Origin: Pseudomonas viridiflava
GTDB taxonomy: Bacteria > Pseudomonadota > Gammaproteobacteria > Pseudomonadales > Pseudomonadaceae
Reading direction: 5' to 3'
Length of the DNA: 64,000 bases
Assembly: GCF_900591205.1 (NCBI RefSeq)
Contig: NZ_UUPU01000001.1
Span: 789,858-853,857, forward strand
Shown here one piece after another: positions 7,771 through 16,525 of the stretch. A program made the translations under genes and the position numbers. The notes beneath the pieces are model-generated. The model was not told the DNA's origin. It ran no database searches and saw only the letters and a list, made by a program, of their open reading frames with translations. The first letter of the stretch is position 1. Each line of letters begins with the position of its first letter.

Positions 7771-7795
7771 GAAAGCCGCGCAATGCGCGGCTTTC
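7771..7795 (-). terminator. hairpin terminator downstream of tRNA-Ile2
   Basis: A perfect 11-bp stem, GAAAGCCGCGC / GCGCGGCTTTC, closes a 3-base loop just 5 bp beyond the 3' end of the tRNA gene. On the tRNA strand it is followed by the modest T-rich GTCGTTTC. It most likely ends the tRNA transcript, and because it is symmetric it may also stop rightward transcription from the integrase-nuclease operon. Confidence 0.6.
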
Positions 7796-7800
7796 ATGTT

Positions 7801-7845
7801 TGGTGGGCCCACACGGACTTGAACCGTGGACCAAAGGATTATGAG
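7801..7845. other. putative attachment site (tRNA 3' half)
   Basis: Tyrosine integrases commonly use the 3' half of a tRNA gene, from the anticodon loop to the CCA end. Here the element carrying an integrase and a Cox-like protein ends against exactly that part of an intact tRNA. The second copy that would prove the direct repeat is not found in the first kilobases of this window, so it must lie to the left of position 1 if the assignment is right. The core boundaries are therefore approximate. Confidence 0.4.
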
Positions 7846-7877
7846 TCCTCTGCTCTGACCAACTGAGCTATAGGCCC
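7801..7877 (-). tRNA. tRNA-Ile2 (anticodon CAU, read as lysidine-AU)
   Basis: A complete 77-nt cloverleaf including encoded CCA on the minus strand: acceptor GGGCCTA/TGGGCCC with discriminator A, D arm GCTC...GAGC, anticodon stem GAGGA/TCCTT, loop CTCATAA (CAT at 7841-7843), T arm CACGG TTCAAGT CCGTG. CAU could mean elongator Met or Ile2. The C4-G69 and C5-G68 pairs are those recognised by TilS in tRNA-Ile2, so Ile2 is favoured; older annotation of this locus often says Met. The 3' end abuts the mobile element and is the likely integration site. Confidence 0.93.
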
Positions 7878-7893
7878 TTGTAACAGGTCGCGG

Positions 7894-7922
7894 ATTATAA
7901 CGATGGTTTCCCCGCTGTGCTA
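7894..7922 (-). promoter_or_regulatory. tRNA-Ile2 promoter overlapping the rmcA stop codon
   Basis: On the minus strand a perfect -10 box TATAAT occupies 7899-7894, about 17 bases before the mature tRNA 5' end, leaving a short leader. The -35 region (near 7917-7922, AGCACA/TAGCAC) is poor. The TAA stop codon of rmcA (7897-7895) lies inside the -10 hexamer, so the tRNA has its own promoter in the very end of the upstream coding sequence. Confidence 0.5.
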
Positions 7923-10900
7923 TCCGAAAAATCCTCAATGCTCATACGAAGAAACGTCGCCGCAAAAAGCTCCGGCGGCAGCGGCAGGCTGACGATGTAA
8001 CCCTGCATCTGTTCACAGCCTTCGGCGGCGAGGAATACCTGTTGCGCGGCGTTCTCCACGCCTTCGGCGATGATGGTGAATTGCATGCTGTGGCCCAGGG
8101 CGATAATGGCGCGCACGATGGCGGCGTCGTGAGGGTCATCGGGCAGGCCGCGGACGAAGGATTGGTCGATTTTCAGGAAATCCAGCGGCAGGCGTTTGAG
8201 GTAGCTGAGGGATGAATAGCCGGTGCCGAAATCATCAATCGCCAGTTGTACGCCCAGGCGTTTGAGTTGGTGCAGCACCTCCAGCGCTTCTTCGGCCTGG
8301 CTCATGATGAAGTTTTCGGTGATTTCCAGCTGCAGGCAGCCGGGGTGGAGGTGGTAGTCGTGTAATAGCTGTTCGACGCGAGCCAATAACCCTGGGTGGC
8401 GTAGTTGCGCGCCGGCCAGGTTGACCGACAGCGGGCCGAAGTCATCGAAGACGGTTTGCCAGGCGTGCATTTGTCGGCAGGCTTGTTCGAGTACCCAGTC
8501 GCCGATCTGCAGGATCATGCCGTTCTCTTCGGCCAGGGCAATGAAATGCTCCGGCGGCACGTCGCCAAAGGTCGGGTGGCGCCAGCGAATCAGTGCTTCG
8601 GCGCCGATCAGTTCCTGGGTCTTAAGGCTCAGTTTGGGCTGGTAATACAGGCTCAGCTCGTCGCGTTCGATGGCGCGGCGCAGTTCATGTTCCAGTGCCA
8701 CGCGTTCGTTGGCCTGGGCGGTCAGGTCGCGGGTATAGCTTTCGACGCGGTTACGTCCCTTGGCCTTGGAGCGGTACATGGCGGCGTCGGCGTTTTTGAC
8801 CAGGGTGGCCACGTCGGTGCCATCCTCGGGGTACAGACTGGTGCCGATACTGGCGCTGATAAAAAACTCGTGTTCGCCGGCCTGGAAGGGCGAGGTGAAG
8901 CAGGCCAGCAGTTTATTCGCCAAGTGCTGGGCGTCGCTGGCTTGCTGCAGGCCGGGGAGCAGGATGATGAATTCGTCACCGCCCAGACGCGCGACGGTGT
9001 CGATGTCGCGCAGTTGCTCCTTGAGGCGCACGGCGATGTCTTTGAGCAGCAGGTCGCCAATCGGATGGCCCAAGCTGTCATTGATGTGTTTGAAGCGGTC
9101 CAGGTCGAGAAACAGCACGGCGCCTTGTTTGCCGGTTTCCTGGTGGCCGTTGAGGGCGGCCTGCAAGCGGCTTTCAAACAGCGTGCGGTTGGGCAGGCCG
9201 GTGAGTGGGTCGTGGTGGGCCTGGTAGTCGAGCCGCGCCTGGGCCAGCTTGAGGCTGGAGATGTCGGCAAACACGGCGACAAAGTGCGTGATCATCTGGT
9301 CGCAGTTGCGTACAGCGCTGATGGTCAGCCAACTGGGGTACAGCTCGCCGTTCTTGCGCCGGTTGGAGATCTCGCCCTGCCAGTGGCCCTGAGCCGTCAG
9401 CTGGTGCCACATGGCGGCGTAGAACGCGCTGTCATGCAGGCCGGAGGCAAGCAGGCGCGGCGTATTGCCGAGGGCTTCGGCTTCGCTGTAGCCGGTGATT
9501 TCGCTGAAGGCGCGGTTGACGGCGCTGATGTTCTGCCGGGTGTCGGTGATCAACACGCCTTCGGCAGTGCTTTCGAATACAGTCGCGGCCTGCTGCAGTT
9601 TTTCCTGCATTAGCTGGCGTTCGGTGATGTCGCGGGCGATGGTCAGCATGCAGTCCTCACCGGCAATCGGCAGGGGGCGGCTGGACACTTCACACAGCCG
9701 GATCTGCCCGTCGCTGCGGCGTATATGGCAGATGAAATCCCGTACAAAGCCATCCCGGTGCATCAGTTCGAGCATGTGTTTGCGTTCGTTGAGGTCGACC
9801 CAGATGCCCAGGTCCAGGGTCGACTGGTCGAGGGACGCTGCGCTGTTGAAGCCGGTGATGCGGCTGAAGCCATCGTTGACTTCAATCAGCAGGCCATCAC
9901 GCTGTCGGCTCAGCAACAAGCCGTCAGGGGAGGCATGGAAGGCTTTGGCGAATTTCTCTTCGGAGGTTTGCAGTTGTTGCTGTGTTTCCTTCAGTTGGGT
10001 GATATCGCGCACCACCACCACCAGGGCTTCGGTGGTGTCGAGCTGGAAGGGCTCCGCCGAGAGCAACCCGGTGAACGCCTGGCCGTTACTGCGCAAGAAG
10101 GGCATTTCCAGGTTGCGAATGCTGGTGGTCTGCACCCGCTTCAGCAGGTCGGGGCCGATGCCTGGGAGGCCCCAGATATTCAGCGCGGTCGCGGTTTTGC
10201 CGACCACCTCTTCGGCACTGAGGCCAACCTGGTCCTCGAACGCCTTGTTAACCTCCAGCAGGCAGCCATCGGATAGCCGTGCGATCACCAGAATGTCGGG
10301 GCACTGCTGGAACACCGAGGCAAACTTCTGCTCGGACAGCTGCAGGGCTTCTTCGGTGCGCTTGGCTTCGCTGATGTCGATCATCAAGCCGCGCAGTACG
10401 GGCTCATGCCCGTGTTCGATCAGGCTGACAATGTCGCGCACCCACAGGCAGCGGCCGTCGGCGGTGATCACACGGTAGTCGATGCTGTGATCGCGGTTGG
10501 CGCGGGTTTCGCGGTAGCAATAGGCTTCGGTGCGCGTCAGGTCGGCGGGGTGAATAATGTTGCGCCAGAAGCCCGGAATCAGCCAATGGGCACGCGGGTA
10601 GCCGAGCAGGTCCTCGGCATGCGGTGACACGTAGCTGTAGGTGAAGTCGGTGATGCTGGCTTCCCAGGCGATGGCGGACAGGCTCTCCACTAAGCCGCGG
10701 TAGTGGTATTCGCTGCTGCGCAGTTCCTGTTCGAGGGCGACCCTGCGGGAAATTTCCGAGCTGAGGCGGCGATTGATCCGAATGACGATGGCTAAAACGG
10801 TGCTGAGTAACAGCACTGCGGGCAGGCCGTACATCAGCAAGTCTGTCCAGAATGTACGGTGATCGGTAAGGCTACCGACCCAATGCTGCTGGATGGCCTC

Positions 10901-11638
10901 GGTTTCCTGCGGGCTGAGGTCGGCCAGCACCTTGTCCAGAATGCCGACCAGCATCTTGTCGTCACGCGGCACGCCCATCGCCAATTGATAGCGATAGGGT
11001 GTCTCGCCACTGACGTACAGGCCGTCGAGCTTGAGTTCGCGCAGGCTCCAGACGCTGGACGCCAAGTCGCTGACTACAGCATCCACCTCACCGGTGGCCA
11101 GGGCTTGCAGCGTGGAGCTGACGTTGGGCAGGGCCACCAGGTTGAGGTCCGGGTGGTGGGTGCGCAGCAGCTCATGAGGTGCGTAGTTTTCCACCACGGC
11201 AATCTTCAACCCGTAAAGGTCCTTGAGACTACGCGGCCGCGCGCCGCCTTCGTGGGCCAGAATCACCATGGGGAAGTCGATATAAGGCCGGGTGAAGGCC
11301 AGGTAATTCTGGCGTTCCGGGGTCGACATGATGCTGGGGATAAGGTCCAGTTGGTTGCTTCGTGCCATTTCCAGCACTGCGCCCCAGCTTGGCGGTTCGA
11401 TCAGCTTGACCCTGACGCCCAGGCGGTCCTGGATCAGGCGCACATAGTCCGCCGCCAAGCCTTGGTAGCGGCCCTCTTCGTCACGGTATTCAAAGGGTGG
11501 CCATGAGGCGTCCACCCCCAAGCGCAGCTCCTGATGGTCCGCCAGCCAGCCACGCTCATCATCAGTAAGAGTCAACGCGCCAGCCGTTGCGGTCCAGGTC
11601 AGCAGCGACAGCAGCAACACAGTCGGCAATCTGGGCAT
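7895..11638 (-). CDS. rmcA: RmcA-like c-di-GMP enzyme (periplasmic SBP, PAS, GGDEF, EAL), 1247 aa
   Basis: Inner-membrane signalling enzyme that turns over cyclic-di-GMP. Order of parts: signal peptide (MPRLPTVLLLSLLTWTATAGA), SBP_bac_3 periplasmic sensor (about 25-250), one membrane helix (YGLPAVLLLSTVLAIVI), four PAS/PAC units, a GGDEF domain with intact ARLGGDEF, and an EAL domain with intact EALIRW and DDFGTGYSSL. In P. aeruginosa the orthologue next to rpoD (PA0575) is a redox-responsive phosphodiesterase. The start at 11638 is chosen because it begins the signal peptide; the frame extends upstream without a plausible start. The stop lies within the tRNA promoter. Confidence 0.92.
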   Translation of the reverse strand: MPRLPTVLLLSLLTWTATAGALTLTDDERGWLADHQELRLGVDASWPPFEYRDEEGRYQGLAADYVRLIQDRLGVRVKLIEPPSWGAVLEMARSNQLDLIPSIMSTPERQNYLAFTRPYIDFPMVILAHEGGARPRSLKDLYGLKIAVVENYAPHELLRTHHPDLNLVALPNVSSTLQALATGEVDAVVSDLASSVWSLRELKLDGLYVSGETPYRYQLAMGVPRDDKMLVGILDKVLADLSPQETEAIQQHWVGSLTDHRTFWTDLLMYGLPAVLLLSTVLAIVIRINRRLSSEISRRVALEQELRSSEYHYRGLVESLSAIAWEASITDFTYSYVSPHAEDLLGYPRAHWLIPGFWRNIIHPADLTRTEAYCYRETRANRDHSIDYRVITADGRCLWVRDIVSLIEHGHEPVLRGLMIDISEAKRTEEALQLSEQKFASVFQQCPDILVIARLSDGCLLEVNKAFEDQVGLSAEEVVGKTATALNIWGLPGIGPDLLKRVQTTSIRNLEMPFLRSNGQAFTGLLSAEPFQLDTTEALVVVVRDITQLKETQQQLQTSEEKFAKAFHASPDGLLLSRQRDGLLIEVNDGFSRITGFNSAASLDQSTLDLGIWVDLNERKHMLELMHRDGFVRDFICHIRRSDGQIRLCEVSSRPLPIAGEDCMLTIARDITERQLMQEKLQQAATVFESTAEGVLITDTRQNISAVNRAFSEITGYSEAEALGNTPRLLASGLHDSAFYAAMWHQLTAQGHWQGEISNRRKNGELYPSWLTISAVRNCDQMITHFVAVFADISSLKLAQARLDYQAHHDPLTGLPNRTLFESRLQAALNGHQETGKQGAVLFLDLDRFKHINDSLGHPIGDLLLKDIAVRLKEQLRDIDTVARLGGDEFIILLPGLQQASDAQHLANKLLACFTSPFQAGEHEFFISASIGTSLYPEDGTDVATLVKNADAAMYRSKAKGRNRVESYTRDLTAQANERVALEHELRRAIERDELSLYYQPKLSLKTQELIGAEALIRWRHPTFGDVPPEHFIALAEENGMILQIGDWVLEQACRQMHAWQTVFDDFGPLSVNLAGAQLRHPGLLARVEQLLHDYHLHPGCLQLEITENFIMSQAEEALEVLHQLKRLGVQLAIDDFGTGYSSLSYLKRLPLDFLKIDQSFVRGLPDDPHDAAIVRAIIALGHSMQFTIIAEGVENAAQQVFLAAEGCEQMQGYIVSLPLPPELFAATFLRMSIEDFSDSTAGKPSL

Positions 11639-11740
11639 AACGGTCTCGTTATGGCACGGGGAATGTTTCGAGTGTAGACGGGCATTTCGGGGGAGGGGGG
11701 TTGTGCGGGCAGTAATCTGTAGAAAGAAATCTATACAAAA

Positions 11741-11766
11741 CAAAACCCCCGGCCTGGGCCGGGGGG
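11741..11766 (-). terminator. rho-independent terminator of rpoD
   Basis: Directly after the rpoD stop on the minus strand, a 9-bp GC-rich stem (CCCCCGGCC / GGCCGGGGG) with a 2-base apex is followed by TTTTGTTTTG. This closes the rpsU-dnaG-rpoD transcription unit before rmcA. Confidence 0.85.
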
Positions 11767-11773
11767 TCTGGTA

Positions 11774-13624
11774 TCACTCGTCGAGGAAGGAGCGCAGATG
11801 CTCGCTTCGCGTCGGGTGGCGCAACTTGCGCAACGCCTTGGCTTCGATCTGACGGATTCGCTCGCGGGTCACGTCAAACTGCTTACCGACTTCCTCAAGG
11901 GTGTGGTCGGTATTCATGTCGATGCCGAAACGCATGCGCAGTACCTTGGCTTCACGGGCAGTGAGGCCGGACAGTACGTCGCGAGTCGCTTCTTTCAAGC
12001 TCTCAACAGTGGCGACATCAATTGGCGACTGCATGGTCGAGTCTTCGATGAAGTCACCCAGATGGGAGTCTTCGTCATCACCGATCGGCGTTTCCATGGA
12101 GATCGGCTCTTTAGCGATCTTCAATACCTTGCGGATTTTATCCTCAGGCATTTCCATGCGTTCGCCCAGCTCTTCCGGCGTCGGTTCACGACCCATTTCC
12201 TGCAACATCTGCCGGGAAATACGGTTGAGCTTGTTGATGGTCTCGATCATGTGCACCGGAATACGGATGGTGCGGGCCTGGTCGGCGATCGAGCGAGTGA
12301 TCGCCTGACGGATCCACCAGGTGGCATAAGTCGAGAACTTGTAGCCGCGACGGTATTCGAACTTGTCCACGGCCTTCATCAAGCCGATGTTGCCTTCCTG
12401 GATCAGATCGAGGAACTGCAGGCCACGGTTGGTGTACTTCTTGGCGATGGAGATCACCAGACGCAAGTTCGCTTCAACCATCTCTTTCTTCGCACGGCGG
12501 GCCTTGGCCTCACCGATCGACATGCGACGGTTGATGTCCTTGATCTCGGCAATCGTCAGACCGGTTTCGGTCTCAAGCGCGGTCAGCTTTTGCTGGCAAC
12601 GGATGATGTCCGGTTGCAGGCGACCAATGGCTTCGGCGTATTTCGCCTTGCCCTTGGCCAGTGCGTCGGTCCAGCTTTCGTCAACTTCGTTGCCCGGGAA
12701 CTGGCGCAGGAAGTCGGCACGCGGCATGCGCGCATCACGAACACAGAGCTGCATGATTGCACGCTCTTGGGCACGCAGACGCTCAAGGGCACTGCGAACA
12801 CGCTCAACCAAGCCTTCGAATTGCTTCGGCACCAGCTTGATCGGCATGAACAGCTCAGCCAGGGCCAACAGTTCGGCGATTGCCTGCTTGTTGCCACGAC
12901 CGTGCTTTTTCAGGGCCTTGCGGGTGATTTCCATTTGATCGGAAACCGCACCGAAACGCTGGGCAGCGATGATCGGGTCTGGACCGCTTTCGACTTCATC
13001 TTCGTCGTCACTGCTGGCTTCAGCGTCGTCGTCTTCGGAGTCGTCGTCCGCTTTCGCGGCTTTCGCATCGACAGGCGGCGGTACTTCGGCAGCAGGCGGC
13101 GCAATGCCATCGTCCGGGTCGATATAACCGCTCAGGACGTCGGACAGGCGGCCACCTTCGGTGGTGACGCGAGTGTACTCGGAGAGAATGTGGTCAACCG
13201 TGCCAGGGAAGTGCGCGATTGCGCCCATCACTTCACGGATACCCTCTTCAATACGCTTGGCGATTTCGATTTCGCCTTCACGCGTCAGCAACTCGACGGT
13301 GCCCATTTCACGCATATACATGCGCACAGGGTCAGTCGTGCGACCGATGTCGGTCTCCACCGCTGCCAGCGCGGCAGCGGCTTCTTCAGCGGCTGCCTCG
13401 TCGGTATCGGCGTCGGCCAACATAAGGGCGTCCGCATCCGGAGCACTCTCGTGTACGGGGATCCCCATGTCATTAATCATGCGGATGATGTCTTCCACCT
13501 GCTCTGGATCTGAAATATCCTCAGGCAGGTGGTCGTTGACCTCTGCGTAAGTCAGATACTTCTGCTCACGACCAAGGGTGATCAACTCTTTGATACGAGA
13601 CTGCTGTTGCGCTTTTCCGGACAT
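11774..13624 (-). CDS. rpoD: RNA polymerase sigma-70 factor RpoD, 616 aa
   Basis: Primary housekeeping sigma factor. Region 1.1 is at the N-terminus ([27 protein letters not shown]), followed by an acidic non-conserved insert (long Asp/Glu/Ser run near residues 185-215). Region 2 reads [20 protein letters not shown] and [20 protein letters not shown], and region 4.2 is the [20 protein letters not shown] near the C-terminus. Full length for pseudomonads. It follows dnaG by 67 bp as last gene of the macromolecular synthesis operon, and a strong terminator follows. This gene is a standard phylogenetic marker for Pseudomonas. Confidence 0.99.
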   Translation of the reverse strand: MSGKAQQQSRIKELITLGREQKYLTYAEVNDHLPEDISDPEQVEDIIRMINDMGIPVHESAPDADALMLADADTDEAAAEEAAAALAAVETDIGRTTDPVRMYMREMGTVELLTREGEIEIAKRIEEGIREVMGAIAHFPGTVDHILSEYTRVTTEGGRLSDVLSGYIDPDDGIAPPAAEVPPPVDAKAAKADDDSEDDDAEASSDDEDEVESGPDPIIAAQRFGAVSDQMEITRKALKKHGRGNKQAIAELLALAELFMPIKLVPKQFEGLVERVRSALERLRAQERAIMQLCVRDARMPRADFLRQFPGNEVDESWTDALAKGKAKYAEAIGRLQPDIIRCQQKLTALETETGLTIAEIKDINRRMSIGEAKARRAKKEMVEANLRLVISIAKKYTNRGLQFLDLIQEGNIGLMKAVDKFEYRRGYKFSTYATWWIRQAITRSIADQARTIRIPVHMIETINKLNRISRQMLQEMGREPTPEELGERMEMPEDKIRKVLKIAKEPISMETPIGDDEDSHLGDFIEDSTMQSPIDVATVESLKEATRDVLSGLTAREAKVLRMRFGIDMNTDHTLEEVGKQFDVTRERIRQIEAKALRKLRHPTRSEHLRSFLDE

Positions 13625-13691
13625 AACACCCTATCCACTGAAGGTCTTGGCGGGCAAAAAACAAGCCGAGGATTATACCCGAGCTATGACC

Positions 13692-15662
13692 TCACACGCC
13701 AGCTGAGGTCGGGTTTGATGCGGAAACATTCTGTTTTAAGAGGTCGCGCATCTGTTTTGCTATCTGAATTTGCTCTTCAGCCGATAATCCTGGCTGCCTT
13801 GCTCTCTTGATGAGTTCATCGAGGGTCTGCGTGTGCTGACCCGCGGATAACCTAGTAATGGTGTCTAAAAACTGTTGTTCAAGGTTGTCGCCGTCAATTA
13901 GCCACTCCTTTTCCGCGAGCGCTCTCAATAAACGGCCTTGTTCGGTGCCATGCCAACGAGCCATCAGCTGAATAGAGTTTAGCTTAGGATTTTTCTGCAT
14001 GGCTTCGATCAGGGCAATCAGCACCTGAGCGTAGGTGTTGCTCTCGTTGGCAAAATGTTCAGCGCTTTCAACCTTGCCCGCCAATTGCGGGTGGTGGATA
14101 AGCGTGCGCAGGGCGATCAGTGTCGGGGCCTCCACGGCCACCGGAGTGCGCGGGGCGTAAGCCTCATCGCGATCACCGCGTTTGCCGTTCTTGCTCCAGG
14201 GTTTCTTGTCCCATTTCTTGCCGCCGGCCCCCGGCTTCTTCGGCGTCCACTCTTGCTGGGGCGCGAAGGCGTCCTGCGGTTGGTGGAAGTCGGAATAGTC
14301 CGGCATGGCGTCGTAATCCATGCCTGGGTCGTAGACGGGTGGCGCATCCTGCGGCGCGCTGTGCACCAGCTGGCTGACGGCTTCACCGCTCAAGCCGGTG
14401 ATTTCCAGCAGGCGCATGCGCATCAGTGACTTCAGGTTGGCGCCCGGCACTTTGTCGATCAGCGGCGCGGCGAGGGTGGCCATGTGGGCCTTGCCTTCGA
14501 GGGAGCGCGGGTCGGCTTCTTCGGTCAGTTGCTGGAAGAAATAGTCCGCCAGCGGCTGCGCATGTTGATTGATGCGTGCACGGAACGCGTCGGTGCCTTC
14601 GGAGCGGACCAGGGTATCCGGGTCTTCGCCTTCGGGCAGGAATAGAAAGCGCGCTCGGCGCCCGTCCTGCAGGCTCGACAGCGTGGCTTCGAGCGCACGC
14701 CAGGCCGCATTGCGGCCGGCCTGGTCGCCGTCGAAGCAGAACAGCACGCTGGGCACTACGCGAAACAGGCGCTTCATGTGTTCTTCGCTGGTCGCGGTGC
14801 CCAGCGTGGCCACGGCGTTGCGCAGGCCCTGTTGGGCCAGGGCGATCACGTCCATATAGCCTTCAACCACGATGATCTCATCGAGGTTGCGATTGTTCTT
14901 GCGCGCCTCGAACAGCCCGTAAAGCTCCTGGCCCTTATGGAATACCGGGGTTTCCGGGGAGTTCAGGTACTTGGGCTTGTCGTCACCCAGCACGCGGCCG
15001 CCGAACGCGATGATGCGCCCACGGCTGTCGCGGATCGGGAACATCACGCGGTCGCGGAAACGGTCATAGCGCTTGCCGGTCTCGGCGTTTTCGACCAGCA
15101 GGCCGGCGTCGATCATGGCTTTTTGCTGCAGGGTGTCGCTGCTCAAGTGTTTGTAGAGGTTGTCCCAGCCTGGCGGGGCAAAACCTAGGCCGAAGTCGCG
15201 GGCGATTTCACCGGTCAGGCCGCGACCCTTGAGGTAGTCGACGGCGGCCTTGCGCTGCGGATGGCTTTTGAGCGCCTGGCGATAGAAGTCAGCAGCGGCC
15301 GTCAGCAGCGGGTACAGCGGCGAATCGGTGGGTTGCCGCGGTTTGTGCGGGCGGCCACTTTCTTCGCGGGGGATTTCCATGCCGGCGGCTTTGGCCAGTT
15401 CCTCGACCGCCAGGGGAAAGTCCAGGTTGTCGTGGTCCATGATGAAACCGAGGGCATTGCCGCCCGCGCCGCAGCCGAAGCAGTAATAGAACTGCTTGTC
15501 GGGGCTGACGCTGAACGAGGGCGTTTTTTCTTTGTGAAACGGGCAGCAGGCGGTGTAGTTCTTGCCGGCCTTTTTCATTTGCAGGCGCGAGCTGACAACA
15601 TCGACGATGTCGGTGCGGTTCAGAAGGTCGTCAATAAAGCTCTGGGGAATTAGCCCGGCCAT
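13692..15662 (-). CDS. dnaG: DNA primase DnaG, 656 aa
   Basis: Synthesises RNA primers at the replication fork. The N-terminal zinc-binding domain has the CPFHKEKTPSF and CFGCGAGG motifs (residues about 40-65); the TOPRIM catalytic core includes IIVVEGYMD and CFDGDQAG. A Gln/Lys-rich linker (about 425-480) leads to the C-terminal DnaB-binding domain. The start MAGLIPQSFIDDLLNRTDIV is the conserved N-terminus. It lies between rpsU and rpoD, but 444 bp from rpsU. Confidence 0.98.
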   Translation of the reverse strand: MAGLIPQSFIDDLLNRTDIVDVVSSRLQMKKAGKNYTACCPFHKEKTPSFSVSPDKQFYYCFGCGAGGNALGFIMDHDNLDFPLAVEELAKAAGMEIPREESGRPHKPRQPTDSPLYPLLTAAADFYRQALKSHPQRKAAVDYLKGRGLTGEIARDFGLGFAPPGWDNLYKHLSSDTLQQKAMIDAGLLVENAETGKRYDRFRDRVMFPIRDSRGRIIAFGGRVLGDDKPKYLNSPETPVFHKGQELYGLFEARKNNRNLDEIIVVEGYMDVIALAQQGLRNAVATLGTATSEEHMKRLFRVVPSVLFCFDGDQAGRNAAWRALEATLSSLQDGRRARFLFLPEGEDPDTLVRSEGTDAFRARINQHAQPLADYFFQQLTEEADPRSLEGKAHMATLAAPLIDKVPGANLKSLMRMRLLEITGLSGEAVSQLVHSAPQDAPPVYDPGMDYDAMPDYSDFHQPQDAFAPQQEWTPKKPGAGGKKWDKKPWSKNGKRGDRDEAYAPRTPVAVEAPTLIALRTLIHHPQLAGKVESAEHFANESNTYAQVLIALIEAMQKNPKLNSIQLMARWHGTEQGRLLRALAEKEWLIDGDNLEQQFLDTITRLSAGQHTQTLDELIKRARQPGLSAEEQIQIAKQMRDLLKQNVSASNPTSAGV

Positions 15663-16050
15663 GGCGTTCTCGTCATCACTGCGTGTAAATGAGGGCCCGT
15701 GAAGTGCTCAAGCGCACGTATCGAGTGCTCGAGCATCTAGCGTCTGCATGGGGTGTACGGAAGTGTATCTGCCGAATATTCACTGACGTTAGTTTCTAAT
15801 CAGTCATCGGTGTGGAAATGTTGCCCCGGCGTCCGGTCTTGGCCAATGGCGGGCCTCGGAAGCGCCTCGGTGGGCACAGTCGACACAGTGGGTCGCCTGT
15901 TTACAGAATGAGTGTGCTCGTCAGTAGCCTTGTTAGGCTCGTCAGAAGAGACGCGCACCGCTGGCAAAAAGCCAGTCCTGACGTGTAAAGCAGTTGTCTC
16001 GGTCGCGTGTGCGGCGTCGACGGTGAAGCATCAAGCGATATCCGCAAATG
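15663..16050. other. gene-free interval between rpsU and dnaG
   Basis: No ORF with recognisable similarity is present on either strand. As I recall, P. aeruginosa has a GatB/YqeY-domain gene in this interval; I see no trace of one here, and other pseudomonads are also said to lack it. Small inverted repeats occur (CTGGC/GCCAG at 15961-15975; GTGCTCGAGCA near 15725), but nothing assignable. A dnaG promoter or processing site may lie here. Confidence 0.5.
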
Positions 16051-16079
16051 CCAACAGCCCGGCTGAGGGCCGGGCTTGG
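16051..16079 (-). terminator. hairpin after rpsU (partial terminator/attenuator)
   Basis: About 28 bp beyond the rpsU stop, an 8-bp stem AGCCCGGC / GCCGGGCT (16056-16063 and 16069-16076), extended by CCA/TGG, is followed on the minus strand by the weakly T-rich TGTTGGCATTTG. Partial termination here is the classic way of making much more S21 than primase and sigma factor from one operon. Confidence 0.55.
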
Positions 16080-16106
16080 CAGAAGCTTGCTACGTAAGTC
16101 TGTGTA

Positions 16107-16322
16107 TTAGTACAGACGAACGGCGCGGCGCTGTTCGCGCTGAACTTTCTTGGCGTGACGCTTAACAGCGGCTGCTGCTTTGCGCTTACGCTCAGAAGTT
16201 GGCTTCTCATAAAATTCGCGGCTACGAACTTCAGCCAGAACACCGGCTTTTTCGCAGGAGCGCTTGAAACGACGCAGAGCTACGTCGAAGGGTTCGTTCT
16301 CTTTTACTTTGACGGCTGGCAT
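16107..16322 (-). CDS. rpsU: 30S ribosomal protein S21, 71 aa
   Basis: Small, very basic ribosomal protein ([29 protein letters not shown] ... RRAVRLY) that helps initiation by base-pairing of mRNA with 16S rRNA. Length and sequence are those of gamma-proteobacterial S21. It is the first gene of the rpsU-dnaG-rpoD operon and is divergent from tsaD. Confidence 0.98.
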
Positions 16323-16409
16323 CCAGAGCTACCTTCTTTCATTACCGGGAATCAACGTTCTCGTCGCAAAAAATTCGCGGCTGAGGTCGTCGGTTTTTAA
16401 GGGTTGCGG

Positions 16410-16438
16410 ATGTTAACCCCTCATTGCCCGGAATGCAA
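16410..16438 (-). promoter_or_regulatory. sigma-70 promoter of the rpsU operon
   Basis: On the minus strand, TTGCAT (-35, 16438-16433) and TAACAT (-10, 16415-16410) are separated by 17 bp, about 90 bp before the rpsU start. It lies in the divergent rpsU/tsaD region. A TATTAT near 16491 on the plus strand could serve tsaD, but its -35 is poor. Confidence 0.55.
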
Positions 16439-16525
16439 AGCCTCTGATCGAAAACCGCTAGTCGGGAGGGGGAGTGGCGACTATTATGCGCGCCTTCGAA
16501 TTCAGCCTCTACAAGGCGCAAACCC

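Noticed and set aside
7841..7843. CAT anticodon read as elongator tRNA-Met
   Set aside because: The acceptor stem has the C4-G69 and C5-G68 pairs used by TilS to pick tRNA-Ile2, unlike elongator Met; Ile2 is preferred, though not proven.
11798..13513. 571-codon plus-strand ORF
   Set aside because: It is antisense to rpoD throughout; its composition mirrors the codon bias of rpoD and it has no ribosome site or family signature.
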